Shown piece after piece: positions 52,183 to 62,085 of a DNA stretch of 64,000 nucleotides; positions within the stretch are counted from its first letter, which is position 1; each line of letters starts with the position of its first letter. Made by a program: the position numbers and the translations under genes. The notes beneath the pieces were generated by a model. That model saw nothing but the letters and a program-made list of their open reading frames with translations. It was not told the origin of the DNA and searched no databases. Source of the DNA: Microvirga sp. VF16 (GTDB lineage Bacteria > Pseudomonadota > Alphaproteobacteria > Rhizobiales > Beijerinckiaceae); the NCBI RefSeq assembly GCF_016864375.1, contig NZ_CP069354.1, forward strand, positions 3,073,501 through 3,137,500, given 5' to 3'.

Positions 52183-52929
52183 TTGACGAGCCAGCCACGC
52201 GACGCACCGCAATTCTACCTCACCTCTCCCTCCGCATGCCCCTATCTGCCGGGTAAGGAGGAACGCAAAGTCTTCACGCATATCGTGGGGCGCCGCGGCC
52301 GTGAGCTGAACGAGATCCTCACACAGGGAGGATTCCGCCGGTCGCAGACCATCGCCTACCGACCAGCCTGCGACGCATGCCGTGCCTGCGTCTCGGTTCG
52401 CGTGCTCGTGGACGAGTTCGAGCCGTCAGGCAACTTGAAGCGGGTTTTGAAGGACAACGCCGATCTCATCGGCGCCGCCCTGCCCAACCGCCCGACATCG
52501 GAGCAATACTCGCTTTTTCGACGCTACGTCGATGCGCGCCATGCCGATGGGGGCATGGCTGACATGACGGTGCTCGACTATTCCATGATGGTCGAGGATA
52601 GCCACGTGGACACGAAGGTGATCGAGTATCGCCGGCGCGGAATCGATAGCGGCATCACCGGCAAGGGATCGGGCGACCTGATCGCCGTTGGCCTCACCGA
52701 CGAGATGAGCGACGGACTCTCCATGGTCTACTCGTTCTATGAGCCGGAGATGCACGACCGCAGTCTCGGCACCTTCATGATCCTCGACCATATCCGCCGC
52801 GCGAAGGCGATGGGTTTGCCCTACCTCTATCTCGGCTACTGGGTCGATGGCTCGAAGAAGATGGGCTACAAGGCCCGCTTCAAGCCACAGGAGCGGTTGA
52901 TGGCGCATGGATGGGTGCGGGTGGATTGA
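52183..52929 (+). CDS. bpt: Aspartate/glutamate leucyltransferase (Bpt/Ate family)
   Basis: Transfers Leu from tRNA to proteins with N-terminal Asp or Glu, creating N-end-rule degradation signals. It has 248 residues from a TTG at 52183, chosen because [20 protein letters not shown] is the family N-terminus. The Cys-rich region [13 protein letters not shown] and [15 protein letters not shown] fits ATE_N, and [20 protein letters not shown] is the C-terminal ATE core. It lies 216 bp after the RDD gene, in a gap where I see no gene. Confidence 0.93.
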   Translation: MTSQPRDAPQFYLTSPSACPYLPGKEERKVFTHIVGRRGRELNEILTQGGFRRSQTIAYRPACDACRACVSVRVLVDEFEPSGNLKRVLKDNADLIGAALPNRPTSEQYSLFRRYVDARHADGGMADMTVLDYSMMVEDSHVDTKVIEYRRRGIDSGITGKGSGDLIAVGLTDEMSDGLSMVYSFYEPEMHDRSLGTFMILDHIRRAKAMGLPYLYLGYWVDGSKKMGYKARFKPQERLMAHGWVRVD

Positions 52930-52958
52930 ACGCGCACGGCGGGTCAATCGTCAACCGC

Positions 52959-53178
52959 GTCATCCCGGACGGCATCGGCCGATCCGGGATCGTCTGGCGA
53001 GTGTGACGCTTGAAACTCCGCGCTGTCGTTCCCGCGTAGGCGGGAATCCATAACCGCCGACGGTGCCGAACTGGTCGACGGCCGTGTTTATGGATTCCAG
53101 GCTTCGCTTTGCGGCCCCGGAATGACAGTGTTTTATTCTGATGGCGATCCCGGATCGGCTCACGCCGTCCGGGATGAC
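52959..53178. repeat. Nested inverted repeat between bpt and parC
   Basis: Outer arms of 34 bp (52959-52992 and 53145-53178) are near-perfect inverted copies beginning GTCATCCCGGACGGC. Inside lies a second pair (about 53023-53053 and 53087-53128) built on TTCCCGC...GGGAATCCATAA and TTTATGGATTCC...GGAATGAC. It fills the gap between two convergent genes and could double as a bidirectional terminator. It resembles dispersed intergenic palindromes of Hyphomicrobiales. Confidence 0.8.
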
Positions 53179-53190
53179 CGCTTGTGAAAC

Positions 53191-55437
53191 TTACTCCCCG
53201 AACCTGTTCGACTTGGGGAAGCCCTTCGGCGGCAGGCGGCCGGCTTCGGTGCGATCGCCCATCCAGTCGCGCAAATCTTCCTTGGCGACCGTCCAGGTAC
53301 GACCCGAGGTGTCCTTCCAGGTCAGTCCTTCCTTCAGCTTGAAGACCTTGGCGTCGGAGACGCCGCCGTCCTTGTAGCGCTGGAGGCGCACGCCCTTGCC
53401 GCGCGTCATTTCCGGCACCTGCTTCGCAGGGAAGATCAGCAGCTTGCGGTTCTCGCCGATGATCGCCACATGATCGCCCTCGGCCTCGGTGCACACCACC
53501 ATCTTGGCGGGCGCGTCGAGGTTGAGGATCTGCTTGCCTTTCCGGGTATTGGCCGTGATGTCGTCGGTCGGCACCACGAAGCCGCGACCATCGGTGGCGA
53601 CTACCAGCAGCTTCGAGCCCATCTTGTACGGGAAGGCCGCGATGAAATCGGCACCCTCCTCCAGATCGACCATGAGGCGGATCGGATCGCCGAAGCCACG
53701 CCCGCCGGGGAGCTTGGAGGCATCGAGGGTGAAGAAGCGTCCGTTATCCGCCACCACGACGATCTTCGACGTGGTTTCGGCGAAGAAGGCGGTTTTCAGC
53801 GCATCGTCGCCCTTGAACTGCACGCCGGACAGATCGGCCTGGTGGCCCTTCATGGCGCGGATCCAGCCCTTCTCGGACACGATGACCGTGATCGGCTCGC
53901 GCTCGATCATCGCCTCCGCGAAATCGATGTCGGAGGTATCCGGAGCCTCGGCGAAAGAGGTGCGGCGCTTGCCGAGCGCCGTATCCGGCCCGAAGGTCTT
54001 GCGGACCTCCTTGATCTCACCCGCGATGGTCTTCCACTGTACCTTCTCGGAGCCCAAAAGCTCTTCGATCTTGGCCTTCTCGTCCTGCAGATTCTTTTGC
54101 TCGCGCTTGAGCTCCATCTCCTCGAGCTTGCGCAACGAGCGCAGGCGCGTGTCGAGGATGGCGTTGGCCTGGATCTCGGTGAGCTGGAAGACGCGCATCA
54201 GCTCCTGCTTCGGCTCGTCCTCCTCGCGGATGATTTTGATCACTCGGTCGAGGTCGAGATAGACGATGAGCAGACCGCCCAAGATCTCCAAGCGCCTGTC
54301 GATGGCAGCCAACCGGAAGCCGGAGCGGCGGATCAGCACCTCGCGGCGATGATCGAGCCATTCCCGCAGGCATTCCGCGAGGCTCAACACCTTCGGCACC
54401 TTGCCGCCGGCGAGCACGTTCACGTTCATCGGAATGCGGCTCTCGAGCTCGGTGAGCTTGAAGAGCGATTCCATCAGGATGATCGGATCGACCGTCTTTG
54501 CGCGCGGTTCAAGCACCACGCGGATATCCTCTGCCGATTCATCGCGCACGTCGGCGAGGAGCGGCAGCTTCTTCTCCTGCAGCAGTTCCGCAATCTTCTC
54601 GATCAGGCGGGACTTCGGCACCGAATACGGGATCTCGGTGACAACGATCTGCCAGTTGCCGCGACCGAGATCCTCCTTCGCCCAGCGCGCACGCACGCGG
54701 AACGAACCGCGGCCGGTGCGATAGGTCTCGGCCATGGCGGCCGGCGTGTCGACGATGATGCCGCCGGTCGGCAGGTCCGGGCCCGGCACATACTGCATCA
54801 GTTGCTCGGAGGTCGCATTCGGCTTCGAGATCAGATGCAGAGCAGCGTCGCAGAGTTCGGCGGCGTTGTGCGGCGGGATCGAAGTCGCCATGCCGACCGC
54901 GATGCCCTGCGAACCGTTGGCGAGCAGGTTCGGGAAGGCCGCCGGGAGCACCACCGGCTCCTCGTTAGTCTGGTCGTAGGTTTCACGGAAATCGACCGCG
55001 TCCTCGTCGATGCCCTCCAGCAGCAGCCGCGCCACTTCCGTCAGCTTCGCCTCGGTGTAGCGCATGGCCGCGGCGTTATCGCCATCGATATTGCCGAAAT
55101 TGCCCTGCCCGTCCGCCAGCGGGTAGCGCTGGGCGAAATCCTGCGCCATGCGCACCAGGGCATCGTAGATCGACTGGTCGCCGTGCGGATGGAACTGACC
55201 CATCACGTCGCCGACGATGCGGGCGCATTTCTTCGGCGCCGATTTCGGGTCGAGCCGCAGGAGGCGCATGGCGTGCAGGATGCGGCGGTGAACGGGCTTC
55301 AACCCGTCGCGCGCGTCCGGCAGCGCCCGGTGCATGATGGTGGAGAGCGCATAAGCGAGATAGCGCTCCTCCAGGGCATCCTTGAGATTGATGTTCTCGA
55401 TCTCGCCGCCTGCCGGTGGATTGACCGGTTTACCCAT
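53191..55437 (-). CDS. parC: DNA topoisomerase IV subunit A
   Basis: DNA-cleaving subunit of topoisomerase IV, which unlinks daughter chromosomes. It has 748 residues, normal for ParC. The catalytic Tyr is Tyr127 in [10 protein letters not shown]. The quinolone-region motif reads [18 protein letters not shown], with Gln88 where E. coli has Ser80 and Asp92 where it has Glu84. Beta-pinwheel repeats fill the C-terminal third. A 66-base gap separates it from recO on the same strand. Confidence 0.97.
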   Translation of the reverse strand: MGKPVNPPAGGEIENINLKDALEERYLAYALSTIMHRALPDARDGLKPVHRRILHAMRLLRLDPKSAPKKCARIVGDVMGQFHPHGDQSIYDALVRMAQDFAQRYPLADGQGNFGNIDGDNAAAMRYTEAKLTEVARLLLEGIDEDAVDFRETYDQTNEEPVVLPAAFPNLLANGSQGIAVGMATSIPPHNAAELCDAALHLISKPNATSEQLMQYVPGPDLPTGGIIVDTPAAMAETYRTGRGSFRVRARWAKEDLGRGNWQIVVTEIPYSVPKSRLIEKIAELLQEKKLPLLADVRDESAEDIRVVLEPRAKTVDPIILMESLFKLTELESRIPMNVNVLAGGKVPKVLSLAECLREWLDHRREVLIRRSGFRLAAIDRRLEILGGLLIVYLDLDRVIKIIREEDEPKQELMRVFQLTEIQANAILDTRLRSLRKLEEMELKREQKNLQDEKAKIEELLGSEKVQWKTIAGEIKEVRKTFGPDTALGKRRTSFAEAPDTSDIDFAEAMIEREPITVIVSEKGWIRAMKGHQADLSGVQFKGDDALKTAFFAETTSKIVVVADNGRFFTLDASKLPGGRGFGDPIRLMVDLEEGADFIAAFPYKMGSKLLVVATDGRGFVVPTDDITANTRKGKQILNLDAPAKMVVCTEAEGDHVAIIGENRKLLIFPAKQVPEMTRGKGVRLQRYKDGGVSDAKVFKLKEGLTWKDTSGRTWTVAKEDLRDWMGDRTEAGRLPPKGFPKSNRFGE

Positions 55438-55503
55438 AACTCGAAATCCTCAATAGCGAATCGCTTCTTATCATCTGAAACGAGAACATAACAGAAACAA
55501 ACC

Positions 55504-56235
55504 TTATTCGTCCCCAGCCGTAGCCAGTGCGACGAAACGCGCCCGTTCCTCCGGCGCCCTCTGCCCGTGCGGGACGAAGACGTTCTGATGCAGGAAGAAG
55601 TCCGTGAGCGCAAATCCGGCCCGGATTTCCTCTTCGCCTGGCCGGTTGGACCGGCTCTGACCGATCAGGAAGCCCGGAAGCTTGAGCAGACGGTCCTTAT
55701 AGGGTTCTCCCGCCGTGGCGGAAACCGCCCGCCCGCTCTTCGGCGAGACATAGGTGAGATCCCGCTCGCTGCCTGTGGCGGCGCAGCTTGTGAGATCCAG
55801 GCCGAAGCCGAGTTCGGTCAGCATGGCAAGCTCGAACCGCACAAAGAGCGCCGGCGCGAGACCTTGATCGTCCAGGTGGTCGACCAGCACGATCAAGGTC
55901 TCGTAGAGAGCAAAATGCGGATCGCGTTCCGGGAAATAGCGCAGCAGGTGCGCCAGGGTTGCGAGGCCATAGAGAGCCATGGAGGAGCCCATGAGGCGTG
56001 CGGCCCGCAGATTCAGACCCTCGACCTGATAGGTCCCGAGATGCTCGTCGAGCCTCGCCCGCCAGGTCACGTGGACGGTATTTCCCGGCTGGAGGACGGG
56101 CTGCAGGGTCTTCGAGCGGCCGCCATGGACGAGCCCAAGATGGCGCCCGTGCCCGCGGGTCATCAGCTCGAGGATGATGCTCGTTTCCCCATGTTTGCGG
56201 ACGCCGAGAACGACGCCTTCATCAGTCCATTGCAT
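55504..56235 (-). CDS. recO: DNA repair protein RecO
   Basis: Mediator that loads RecA on SSB-coated DNA in the RecFOR pathway. It has 243 residues from ATG 56235 (MQWTDEGVVLGVRKHGETSI is the family start); longer upstream frames lack support. The N-terminal OB fold is followed by a helical domain (LMGSSMALYGLATLAHLLRY). No full zinc-finger Cys set is present. Normally next to era in this group, but here the two are separated by about 5.8 kb. Confidence 0.95.
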   Translation of the reverse strand: MQWTDEGVVLGVRKHGETSIILELMTRGHGRHLGLVHGGRSKTLQPVLQPGNTVHVTWRARLDEHLGTYQVEGLNLRAARLMGSSMALYGLATLAHLLRYFPERDPHFALYETLIVLVDHLDDQGLAPALFVRFELAMLTELGFGLDLTSCAATGSERDLTYVSPKSGRAVSATAGEPYKDRLLKLPGFLIGQSRSNRPGEEEIRAGFALTDFFLHQNVFVPHGQRAPEERARFVALATAGDE

Positions 56236-56370
56236 CCGTCTCGGTTGCCTTCGGCGAGAGTGCTTCCTGAACCTCTGATGTAAGCATTCAGGCGGCATTC
56301 ATCCATATCTTTCAATGATATCCGCGAACTTCTAAAATTCTGTTTCAAACGCAGAATCCCGCCCTTTTGC

Positions 56371-56395
56371 GGAACAAACCCCGCCCATCGTCATT
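56371..56395 (+). promoter_or_regulatory. Possible EcfG-type stress promoter before the OmpA gene
   Basis: GGAAC (56371-56375), 16 bases, CATT (56392-56395) approximates the alphaproteobacterial general-stress consensus GGAAC-N16/17-CGTT with one mismatch. Only suggestive. Confidence 0.2.
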
Positions 56396-56434
56396 GTCGA
56401 TGACTTTAATCTGCCAAGTGATGAATTGAGGATC

Positions 56435-58165
56435 ATGAAGCTCTCCGGTCTGTTTCTTGCGAGTACCGCCCTTCCCCTGATGCTGCTGCCGGTCCAAGTC
56501 TCGGCCTTCCAGCCAACACCCGCAACATCTCTCGTCGTGGCCCAGGCCGGTCCTGGAACCGATGAGGAATTGCCGCCCGGTGTCCGCCCGAGACGACCGG
56601 GACAGGACGGCGAACGTGGGGAACGCGGCGCGCGCCCAGGTCAGGAGCGCCGGCAGGGCGGACAGGATCAGGGCGGCCCCGGCCCGTCCGAGGAGCGCGG
56701 CCAGCGTCCGCCGCGCGGAGCCGGCCCCGGCGGCCAGGGAGCCGATGAAGGCGCACCACGCCCCCGCCGCGAGCCCGGCCCACCGTCGGAGCGCCCGACA
56801 TCGCCCTCTGATGCCGCCCCGGCACGGCCGCAGCGCCCTGCCGCCCAAGAGCGCGATCAACGGCCAGCCGAGCGCCCGCAACCGCAGGCTCCCACCGGCC
56901 AGAGCCGTCCGGCCACACCCCCACCGGCCGCCCAGCCAGCTACTCCCCCGACTCCGGCGCAGCAGCGACCGGCCGAACGTGAGAGGCCCGGACGCTCCGA
57001 CAATGCCGAGAGCCCCGACCGCCTGCGCGGCCAGCGGCCGACACAGGAGCAGCCCGGTAGGCCGATTCCACCGGCAACGCCTCCTGCTGCTGCGCAGCCT
57101 GCCCCTTCAGCGCCTGCTCCCGCAGCCCCACCTGCGACCCGCGCCCAGCCAACACCTCCTCCTTCGGCCCCTGCCCAGCAGTTCCCCGCGCAGAGACCAT
57201 CTCAGCAGGCAGCTCCCGGCCGAGCCGAGCCGCTCGATCCGTCGCCGGTCCGCATCGACGATCTGCGCAGCCAGCGCCGTGAGCGGCGCGAAGGCAACCG
57301 GGTCATCATCGAGGAGCCCGGCAACCGCACCATCATCCGCGAGGGCAATCAGGTCATCATCCGCAGCGACGAGAACGAGCGTTTCCGCCGCACCTATCGC
57401 GATGCGGACATCCGCACCGAGCGGCGCGGTGCCGATGAAGAGGTCACCATCGTGCGCCGTCCCGACGGTTCCGAGATCGTCACCGTTCGTGACTCGGATG
57501 GCAATCTCGTGCGCCGCGTGAGGCGCGAGCCCGCCGGCCGCGAAGTCGTTCTCATCGAGAACCAACGCCGCGGCATCGACCGGCGTCCCGGATACGGCTA
57601 CGTGGAGGAGGAGGTGATCCGGCTGCCGCCTCCGGTGGTCCGTATCCCGCGTGAAAGATACATCGTCGAGACGGAACGCGCGTCCGAGGCGGACATCGTT
57701 GAGGCCTTCACGGCTCCGCCGGTGGAGCGCATCGAACGGGCCTATACCCTCGACGAGGTGCGTCGAAGCCAGCCCCTGCGCGAACGCATGCGACGTGTGG
57801 ACCTCGACACGATCACCTTCGAGTTCGGTTCATGGGAGCTTCCGGACGATCAGATCGGCTCCATGTCCGGCATCGCCCGCGGCCTGCAGGAGGCCATCTC
57901 CCGCAATCCGAACGAGATCTTCCTCGTGGAGGGTCACACGGACGCGGTCGGTTCGGACGAGGACAACCTGACCCTGTCCGACCGCCGTGCGGAGACCATC
58001 GCGACGATTCTGACGCAGCGCTACCAGATCCCGGCCGAAAACCTGACCACGCAAGGCTACGGTGAGCAGTATCTGAAGGTGAGTACGCAGTCGCCGGAGC
58101 GCGAGAACCGCCGCGCAACGCTGCGCCGGATCACCCCGCTGCTGCAGGGCCAGAACCAGCAGTAA
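56435..58165 (+). CDS. OmpA family protein with long Pro/Arg/Gln-rich disordered region
   Basis: Envelope protein with 576 residues from ATG 56435 (GAGGATC site; an in-frame TTG at 56426 is rejected). A signal peptide of about 24 residues (LFLASTALPLMLLPVQVSA) is followed by about 240 residues of Pro/Arg/Gln/Gly/Ala low complexity (roughly residues 40-280), a Arg/Glu/Ile-rich repetitive stretch (NRVIIEEPGNRTIIREGNQV), and a C-terminal OmpA domain binding peptidoglycan (FLVEGHTDAVGSDEDNLTLS, then LSDRRAETIATIL). No beta-barrel is evident. It may tether the outer layers to the wall (inference). Confidence 0.88.
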   Translation: MKLSGLFLASTALPLMLLPVQVSAFQPTPATSLVVAQAGPGTDEELPPGVRPRRPGQDGERGERGARPGQERRQGGQDQGGPGPSEERGQRPPRGAGPGGQGADEGAPRPRREPGPPSERPTSPSDAAPARPQRPAAQERDQRPAERPQPQAPTGQSRPATPPPAAQPATPPTPAQQRPAERERPGRSDNAESPDRLRGQRPTQEQPGRPIPPATPPAAAQPAPSAPAPAAPPATRAQPTPPPSAPAQQFPAQRPSQQAAPGRAEPLDPSPVRIDDLRSQRRERREGNRVIIEEPGNRTIIREGNQVIIRSDENERFRRTYRDADIRTERRGADEEVTIVRRPDGSEIVTVRDSDGNLVRRVRREPAGREVVLIENQRRGIDRRPGYGYVEEEVIRLPPPVVRIPRERYIVETERASEADIVEAFTAPPVERIERAYTLDEVRRSQPLRERMRRVDLDTITFEFGSWELPDDQIGSMSGIARGLQEAISRNPNEIFLVEGHTDAVGSDEDNLTLSDRRAETIATILTQRYQIPAENLTTQGYGEQYLKVSTQSPERENRRATLRRITPLLQGQNQQ

Positions 58166-58170
58166 ATCGC

Positions 58171-58199
58171 AGGGCCGGGAGGATTTCATCCTCCCGGCC
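58171..58199. terminator. Strong hairpin between convergent genes
   Basis: Perfect 12-bp stem GGGCCGGGAGGA/TCCTCCCGGCCC (58171-58182 with 58188-58199), 5-nt loop. U-runs are weak on both sides. It probably ends transcription of the OmpA gene and of the opposing cyclase gene. Confidence 0.65.
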
Positions 58200-58212
58200 C
58201 ATTCTGGGGCAG

Positions 58213-59989
58213 TCACTCCGAAAGACCGGCCCGCTGTAGGCCTTCCGCGAAACGGCCCAGAACCTCCTTGCTGAAGGCCAGAGACTCGCAGATGTCCGCG
58301 ATCCGGATGCCCGGGTAGCTCCTGACCAGATCGCCCACACGTTCTCTCGCCTTGTCGAGATCGCCGGCCCATGCATGGGACGGGGCCAGCGTCCGGCAGA
58401 TCCAGGTTGCGCTCGGCTTCGCGTTCAGTGCCTTCTCCTGCCATTGCGCAGCCTGGTCGTAGCGCCTTGCAATGAAATGGGCACAGCCGATCCCCATCTC
58501 GCAATTGAATGCCATCGGATCAAAGGGACTCAAGCGAAGCGAGCGCTCGAAATGCTCGATCGCGACCTCCGGATTGTCCCGGTAGTTGTGCAGCCACCCA
58601 CTCCGGTTCCAAGCCCAGGCTGAGTTCGGGTCGAGAGAAAGTGCACGATCCAGCATGGATGCGGCGCGCTGATGTTCCCGCGTGATCGTCAACGCGGCAC
58701 CGAGCACAGTCAGGATGAACGGATCGTCATGGGCAATCGCCGCAGCAGCTTGCGCCTGACGCAAAGTCTCACGCTTATCTTCCTGCACATTCTTGGACCA
58801 GTTGTAGACAATCTGCTGCCCCCGGCACCACGCAGCGAGAGAGAGCGCAAGCGGATAACCAGGATCGAGAAGGAGAGCCTTATCGAGAAGCCGCGTTGCC
58901 TCCTTGTTGGCCTCGCACTCCAGCGCCCAGACGTAAGGCAGGGATCGCATGACAAGATCGTAGGCGTCGAGGTTCTCGGGCCGTTTGCGCCTTGCCCGTT
59001 CAATTTCGGCAGCCCGGATGGAGGGCTGGATTGATCCGACGACACTGGCTGTAATCTGATCTTGAAGATCGAATACATCCGCTATCACGCCATCGTAATG
59101 CTCGGCCCAAAGATGCATCCCGCTGACGGCATCAACCAGCTGCGCGGTGATGCGGATTTTCTTGTCGGACCGCCTGACACTACCTTCGAGCACATACCGC
59201 ACGCCCAGCTCACGCCCGATCTGTGAAACGCTTACGTTTCGGCCTTTATAGGCATAGGCTGAGTTCCGAGCGATGACGAAGAAGGATTTGAAGCGTGACA
59301 GGGCGGCGATGATGTCCTCAACGATGCCGTCTGCAAAATATTCCTGCTCGGGATCCTTGCTCAGATTGACGAAGGGCAGGACTGCGATGGATGGTCTGTC
59401 CGCATAGGAAGAGACGGATCGAGGCTCAGCCGACAGCGCCGATGGATTCAGCCCTTCCAGGAGGCAATAAACCTTGATGGGCCTGCCGATGTTCTTGAAC
59501 CGATATTCCCCCCGATCCTCGAACTCGTAGGAGAGCTTGTCCCTCACCTCCTCGTGGACTTTTCCCGACAGACAGATGCCCCCCCGGCAATGCCATCTTC
59601 TGTAGGCGTGAGGCGATGTTCACGCCGTCACCGAAAATATCTCCGTCCTCCTCGATGATGATGTCGCCAAGGTTGATCCCAATCCTCAACTGGAGGGGTT
59701 TGGCACGCTCTCCGCCAGATGCTTGGGAAACTGCCTCCTGAAGAGCTACGGCGCAGCGAACGGCTTCGACGGGGCTTGAGAATTCGCAGAGAAATCCGTC
59801 CCCGATAGTTTTTACCAAACGACCATGATGGGCACGGATCCTCGGCTCGATGATCTGGCGCCGCAGCTCCCTGAGACGGGCGAGAGTCCCCTCCTCATCT
59901 TTGGACATGAGGTCTGAGTAGCCCACCACGTCAGCGGCGAGGACAGCAGCGAGACGTCTTTGCGCCGTCTGTTCAGAAGAGCTGCTCAT
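58213..59989 (-). pseudogene. Adenylate/guanylate cyclase with TolB-like and TPR domains, frameshifted
   Basis: One gene split in two frames. From ATG 59989 (GGAGAGG site) the class III cyclase domain reads LAAVLAADVVGYSDLM (metal Asp), GRLVKTIGDGFLCEF (substrate Lys and second metal Asp) and GDIFGDGVNIASRLQ (Asp and transition-state Arg). At a run of seven C (59579-59585; G on the coding strand) the frame is lost; removing one base restores ALPGGICLSGKVHEEVRDKL and about 591 residues. The rest holds a TolB-like domain (SIAVLPFVNLSKDPEQEYFA) and TPR repeats. It is either a sequencing error, a phase-variable tract or a real pseudogene. Confidence 0.85.
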
Positions 59990-60336
59990 GGCCTCTCCAG
60001 GACGTCGACGTCGGCACTGATGGGCTACTTCAGGAAAGCTTTGCCGGGAACAGATTGCCTTCCCGTACTTTTCTACAATCCTTTCAGGATAAACCCTTAA
60101 GTCTGATCTGGTTGCGTTCAAAAGTTGCGTCGAACCGGGGCAAATCAACGATTTCCATGTAATCTCATGCACTGCTGCATGTCTGTCGGCGTTCCCGAAG
60201 TGGCGAGAGCAATCTGAAGGGCCTAGAGCGCTGTACTGACGCTCTACTACCTTAGGAGAACATCCCTCAAGTATTCTGCCTTCGTTAACCTTTTAACGTG
60301 ACGTTAGGTTAAGAAAATAAAATGAGGGGCCCGACG
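59990..60336. other. Intergenic region between divergent cyclase and chemoreceptor genes
   Basis: About 350 bases without a convincing gene. It contains a 7-bp hairpin TAGAGCG/CGCTCTA (60225-60231 with 60241-60247) and, near the chemoreceptor start, TTAA-rich dyad sequence (60285-60310). Confidence 0.5.
60293..60307 (+). promoter_or_regulatory. Putative CtrA-binding site
   Basis: TTAA (60293-60296), 7 bases, TTAG (60304-60307): seven of eight positions of the CtrA consensus TTAA-N7-TTAA. A TTAACC half-site lies at 60285-60290. The same patch is a dyad, AACC...AACGT/ACGTT...GGTT (60287-60310). Located 30-45 bases before the chemoreceptor start. CtrA control of chemotaxis genes is established in Alphaproteobacteria; its action here is inference. 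Confidence 0.4.
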
Positions 60337-62085
60337 ATGTTCGGCATTCTGCGGCGCGCTCAACACATCGATGCTTTGGACAATACCGTTCAGATCGTCA
60401 CGGAGGAAACGATCCCGTCAATCCCGCGCGAAAACCGCCTCAATACCGAGGTCGTAGACGCGTTGGAGGCTGATGTCCTGAAGGCGATCCAGGGTGTCAC
60501 CCAGGCGATCGCGGTGGCGGCCGCGGATGTGGCGGCTGTCGAGAAGGATCTGGCGGATATCCGCAGCCATGCCGGGGAACTGGCCTCGGCCGGCCGGACC
60601 GCATCGCAGGAGACCCTCTCGCTCGCGTCCTCCACGGAGGAACTGGCTACCACATCGGCCGAGATCGGCCGAGCAATGGATCATGCGAACGAGCGGATCG
60701 ACAACGCGGTTCAGGCAGCCCAGAAGGCCAGCGCCCTCATCACGCAACTCTCGGCCGCCACGGCGGAAATCGTCGGCATCGTCGACACGATCTCGACGGT
60801 GGCGCGACAGACCAACCTTCTGGCCCTCAATGCCACGATCGAAGCAGCGCGAGCCGGCGAAGCCGGAAAGGGCTTTGCGGTCGTGGCGTCCGAGGTGAAG
60901 GCTCTTTCCACACAGACCGCCCGGGCGGCCGATGACATCCGCCTACGCATCGACCATCTGCGCGAGACCGCGCAGGCGTCCACGAGCGCCGTGACGGAGG
61001 TGGTCGACGTAGTTCAAGGCGTCCGGCCCGTCTTCGACACGGTGCGCAATGCCGTCGGCGAGCAGAATTCCGCCATCGGCGAAGTATCCCGCTTGGCGAG
61101 CGTGACCTCCGGCAGCGTCGACAAGGTGAGTCAGTCCGCGGGCGAAGTAGACACTATCTCCCTCAACGCCAACCACAGAGCCCATCAGGCCGATCAGGCG
61201 ACGAAGACGGCGGATGGATTGGCGAAGGCTTTGGGGCAACGGTTCGTTACCGTCATGCGCCAGAGCGAACTCGGCGACCGGCGACAATCCGACCGCCTGC
61301 CTGTCGATCGCCCAGCCACTATTTGGATCGGTGGACGGAACGCCGCCACGCGGCTGGTCGACATTAGCCACGGCGGCATTCTGCTCGCGTCGGTCGCCGA
61401 AATTCGGATCGAGGCCAGTGCGACAGCTGAGATCGAGATTCAGAATGTCGGCCGCGTCAGATTGCGCGTCGTGGCAACGAGCACGATGGGTATCCATTGC
61501 GCCTTCGACAGGCTCGACGCCGAAACGCGAGGCCGTATCGACGGCTTCATCGCTCAGGTCGAAGCGGCCTATAAGCCACGCATCCTGCTCGCACAGGAAA
61601 CAGCCCGTCAGGTGGAGACAATGATCGAGCGGGCGTTATCCGAGGGCACGGTCTCGCGCGAGGCGGTCTTCGACACGGATTACAAGCAGCTTCCCGGCAC
61701 CGACCCCGTTCAATACAGCACGGTCTATCTTTCGACCTTCGAAAGGCTTCTGCCCTCGATCCTGGAGCAGGTTCTAGCCTCCGACCCGGTGATGGCCTTC
61801 TGCCTCGCCATCGACCGCAACGGCTATATCCCGGTTCACAACAGGATCTATTCGCAGCCCCAGCGCGCCGGCGACCCGGCGTGGAATGCAGCCAATGCCC
61901 GGAACAAGCGTATCTTCGACGATCGCGCCGGCATCACGGCCGCCCGCTCCACACGCCCGTTCATCGTGCAGGCCTATGCGCGCGATATGGGCGGCGGCAA
62001 GATCGTGATGATGCAGGAGGTCGATGCCCCGATCCGTATCCTCGGACGTCACTGGGGTGGGTTGCGCACGGCCTATAGGGCTTAA
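60337..62085 (+). CDS. Soluble methyl-accepting chemotaxis protein with PilZ and C-terminal sensory domains
   Basis: 582 residues from ATG 60337 (AGGGG site; ATG 60322 is an alternative). No membrane segment. Order: coiled-coil MCP signalling domain about 70-310, with hairpin tip [20 protein letters not shown] followed by [16 protein letters not shown]; a PilZ domain about 315-410 with both c-di-GMP motifs (RRQSDR and DISHGG); then a C-terminal Cache/PAS-like domain about 430-582 ([48 protein letters not shown]). It is probably a cytoplasmic receptor joining c-di-GMP and chemotaxis signalling. The stop overlaps the convergent era stop by 4 bases. Confidence 0.92.
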   Translation: MFGILRRAQHIDALDNTVQIVTEETIPSIPRENRLNTEVVDALEADVLKAIQGVTQAIAVAAADVAAVEKDLADIRSHAGELASAGRTASQETLSLASSTEELATTSAEIGRAMDHANERIDNAVQAAQKASALITQLSAATAEIVGIVDTISTVARQTNLLALNATIEAARAGEAGKGFAVVASEVKALSTQTARAADDIRLRIDHLRETAQASTSAVTEVVDVVQGVRPVFDTVRNAVGEQNSAIGEVSRLASVTSGSVDKVSQSAGEVDTISLNANHRAHQADQATKTADGLAKALGQRFVTVMRQSELGDRRQSDRLPVDRPATIWIGGRNAATRLVDISHGGILLASVAEIRIEASATAEIEIQNVGRVRLRVVATSTMGIHCAFDRLDAETRGRIDGFIAQVEAAYKPRILLAQETARQVETMIERALSEGTVSREAVFDTDYKQLPGTDPVQYSTVYLSTFERLLPSILEQVLASDPVMAFCLAIDRNGYIPVHNRIYSQPQRAGDPAWNAANARNKRIFDDRAGITAARSTRPFIVQAYARDMGGGKIVMMQEVDAPIRILGRHWGGLRTAYRA

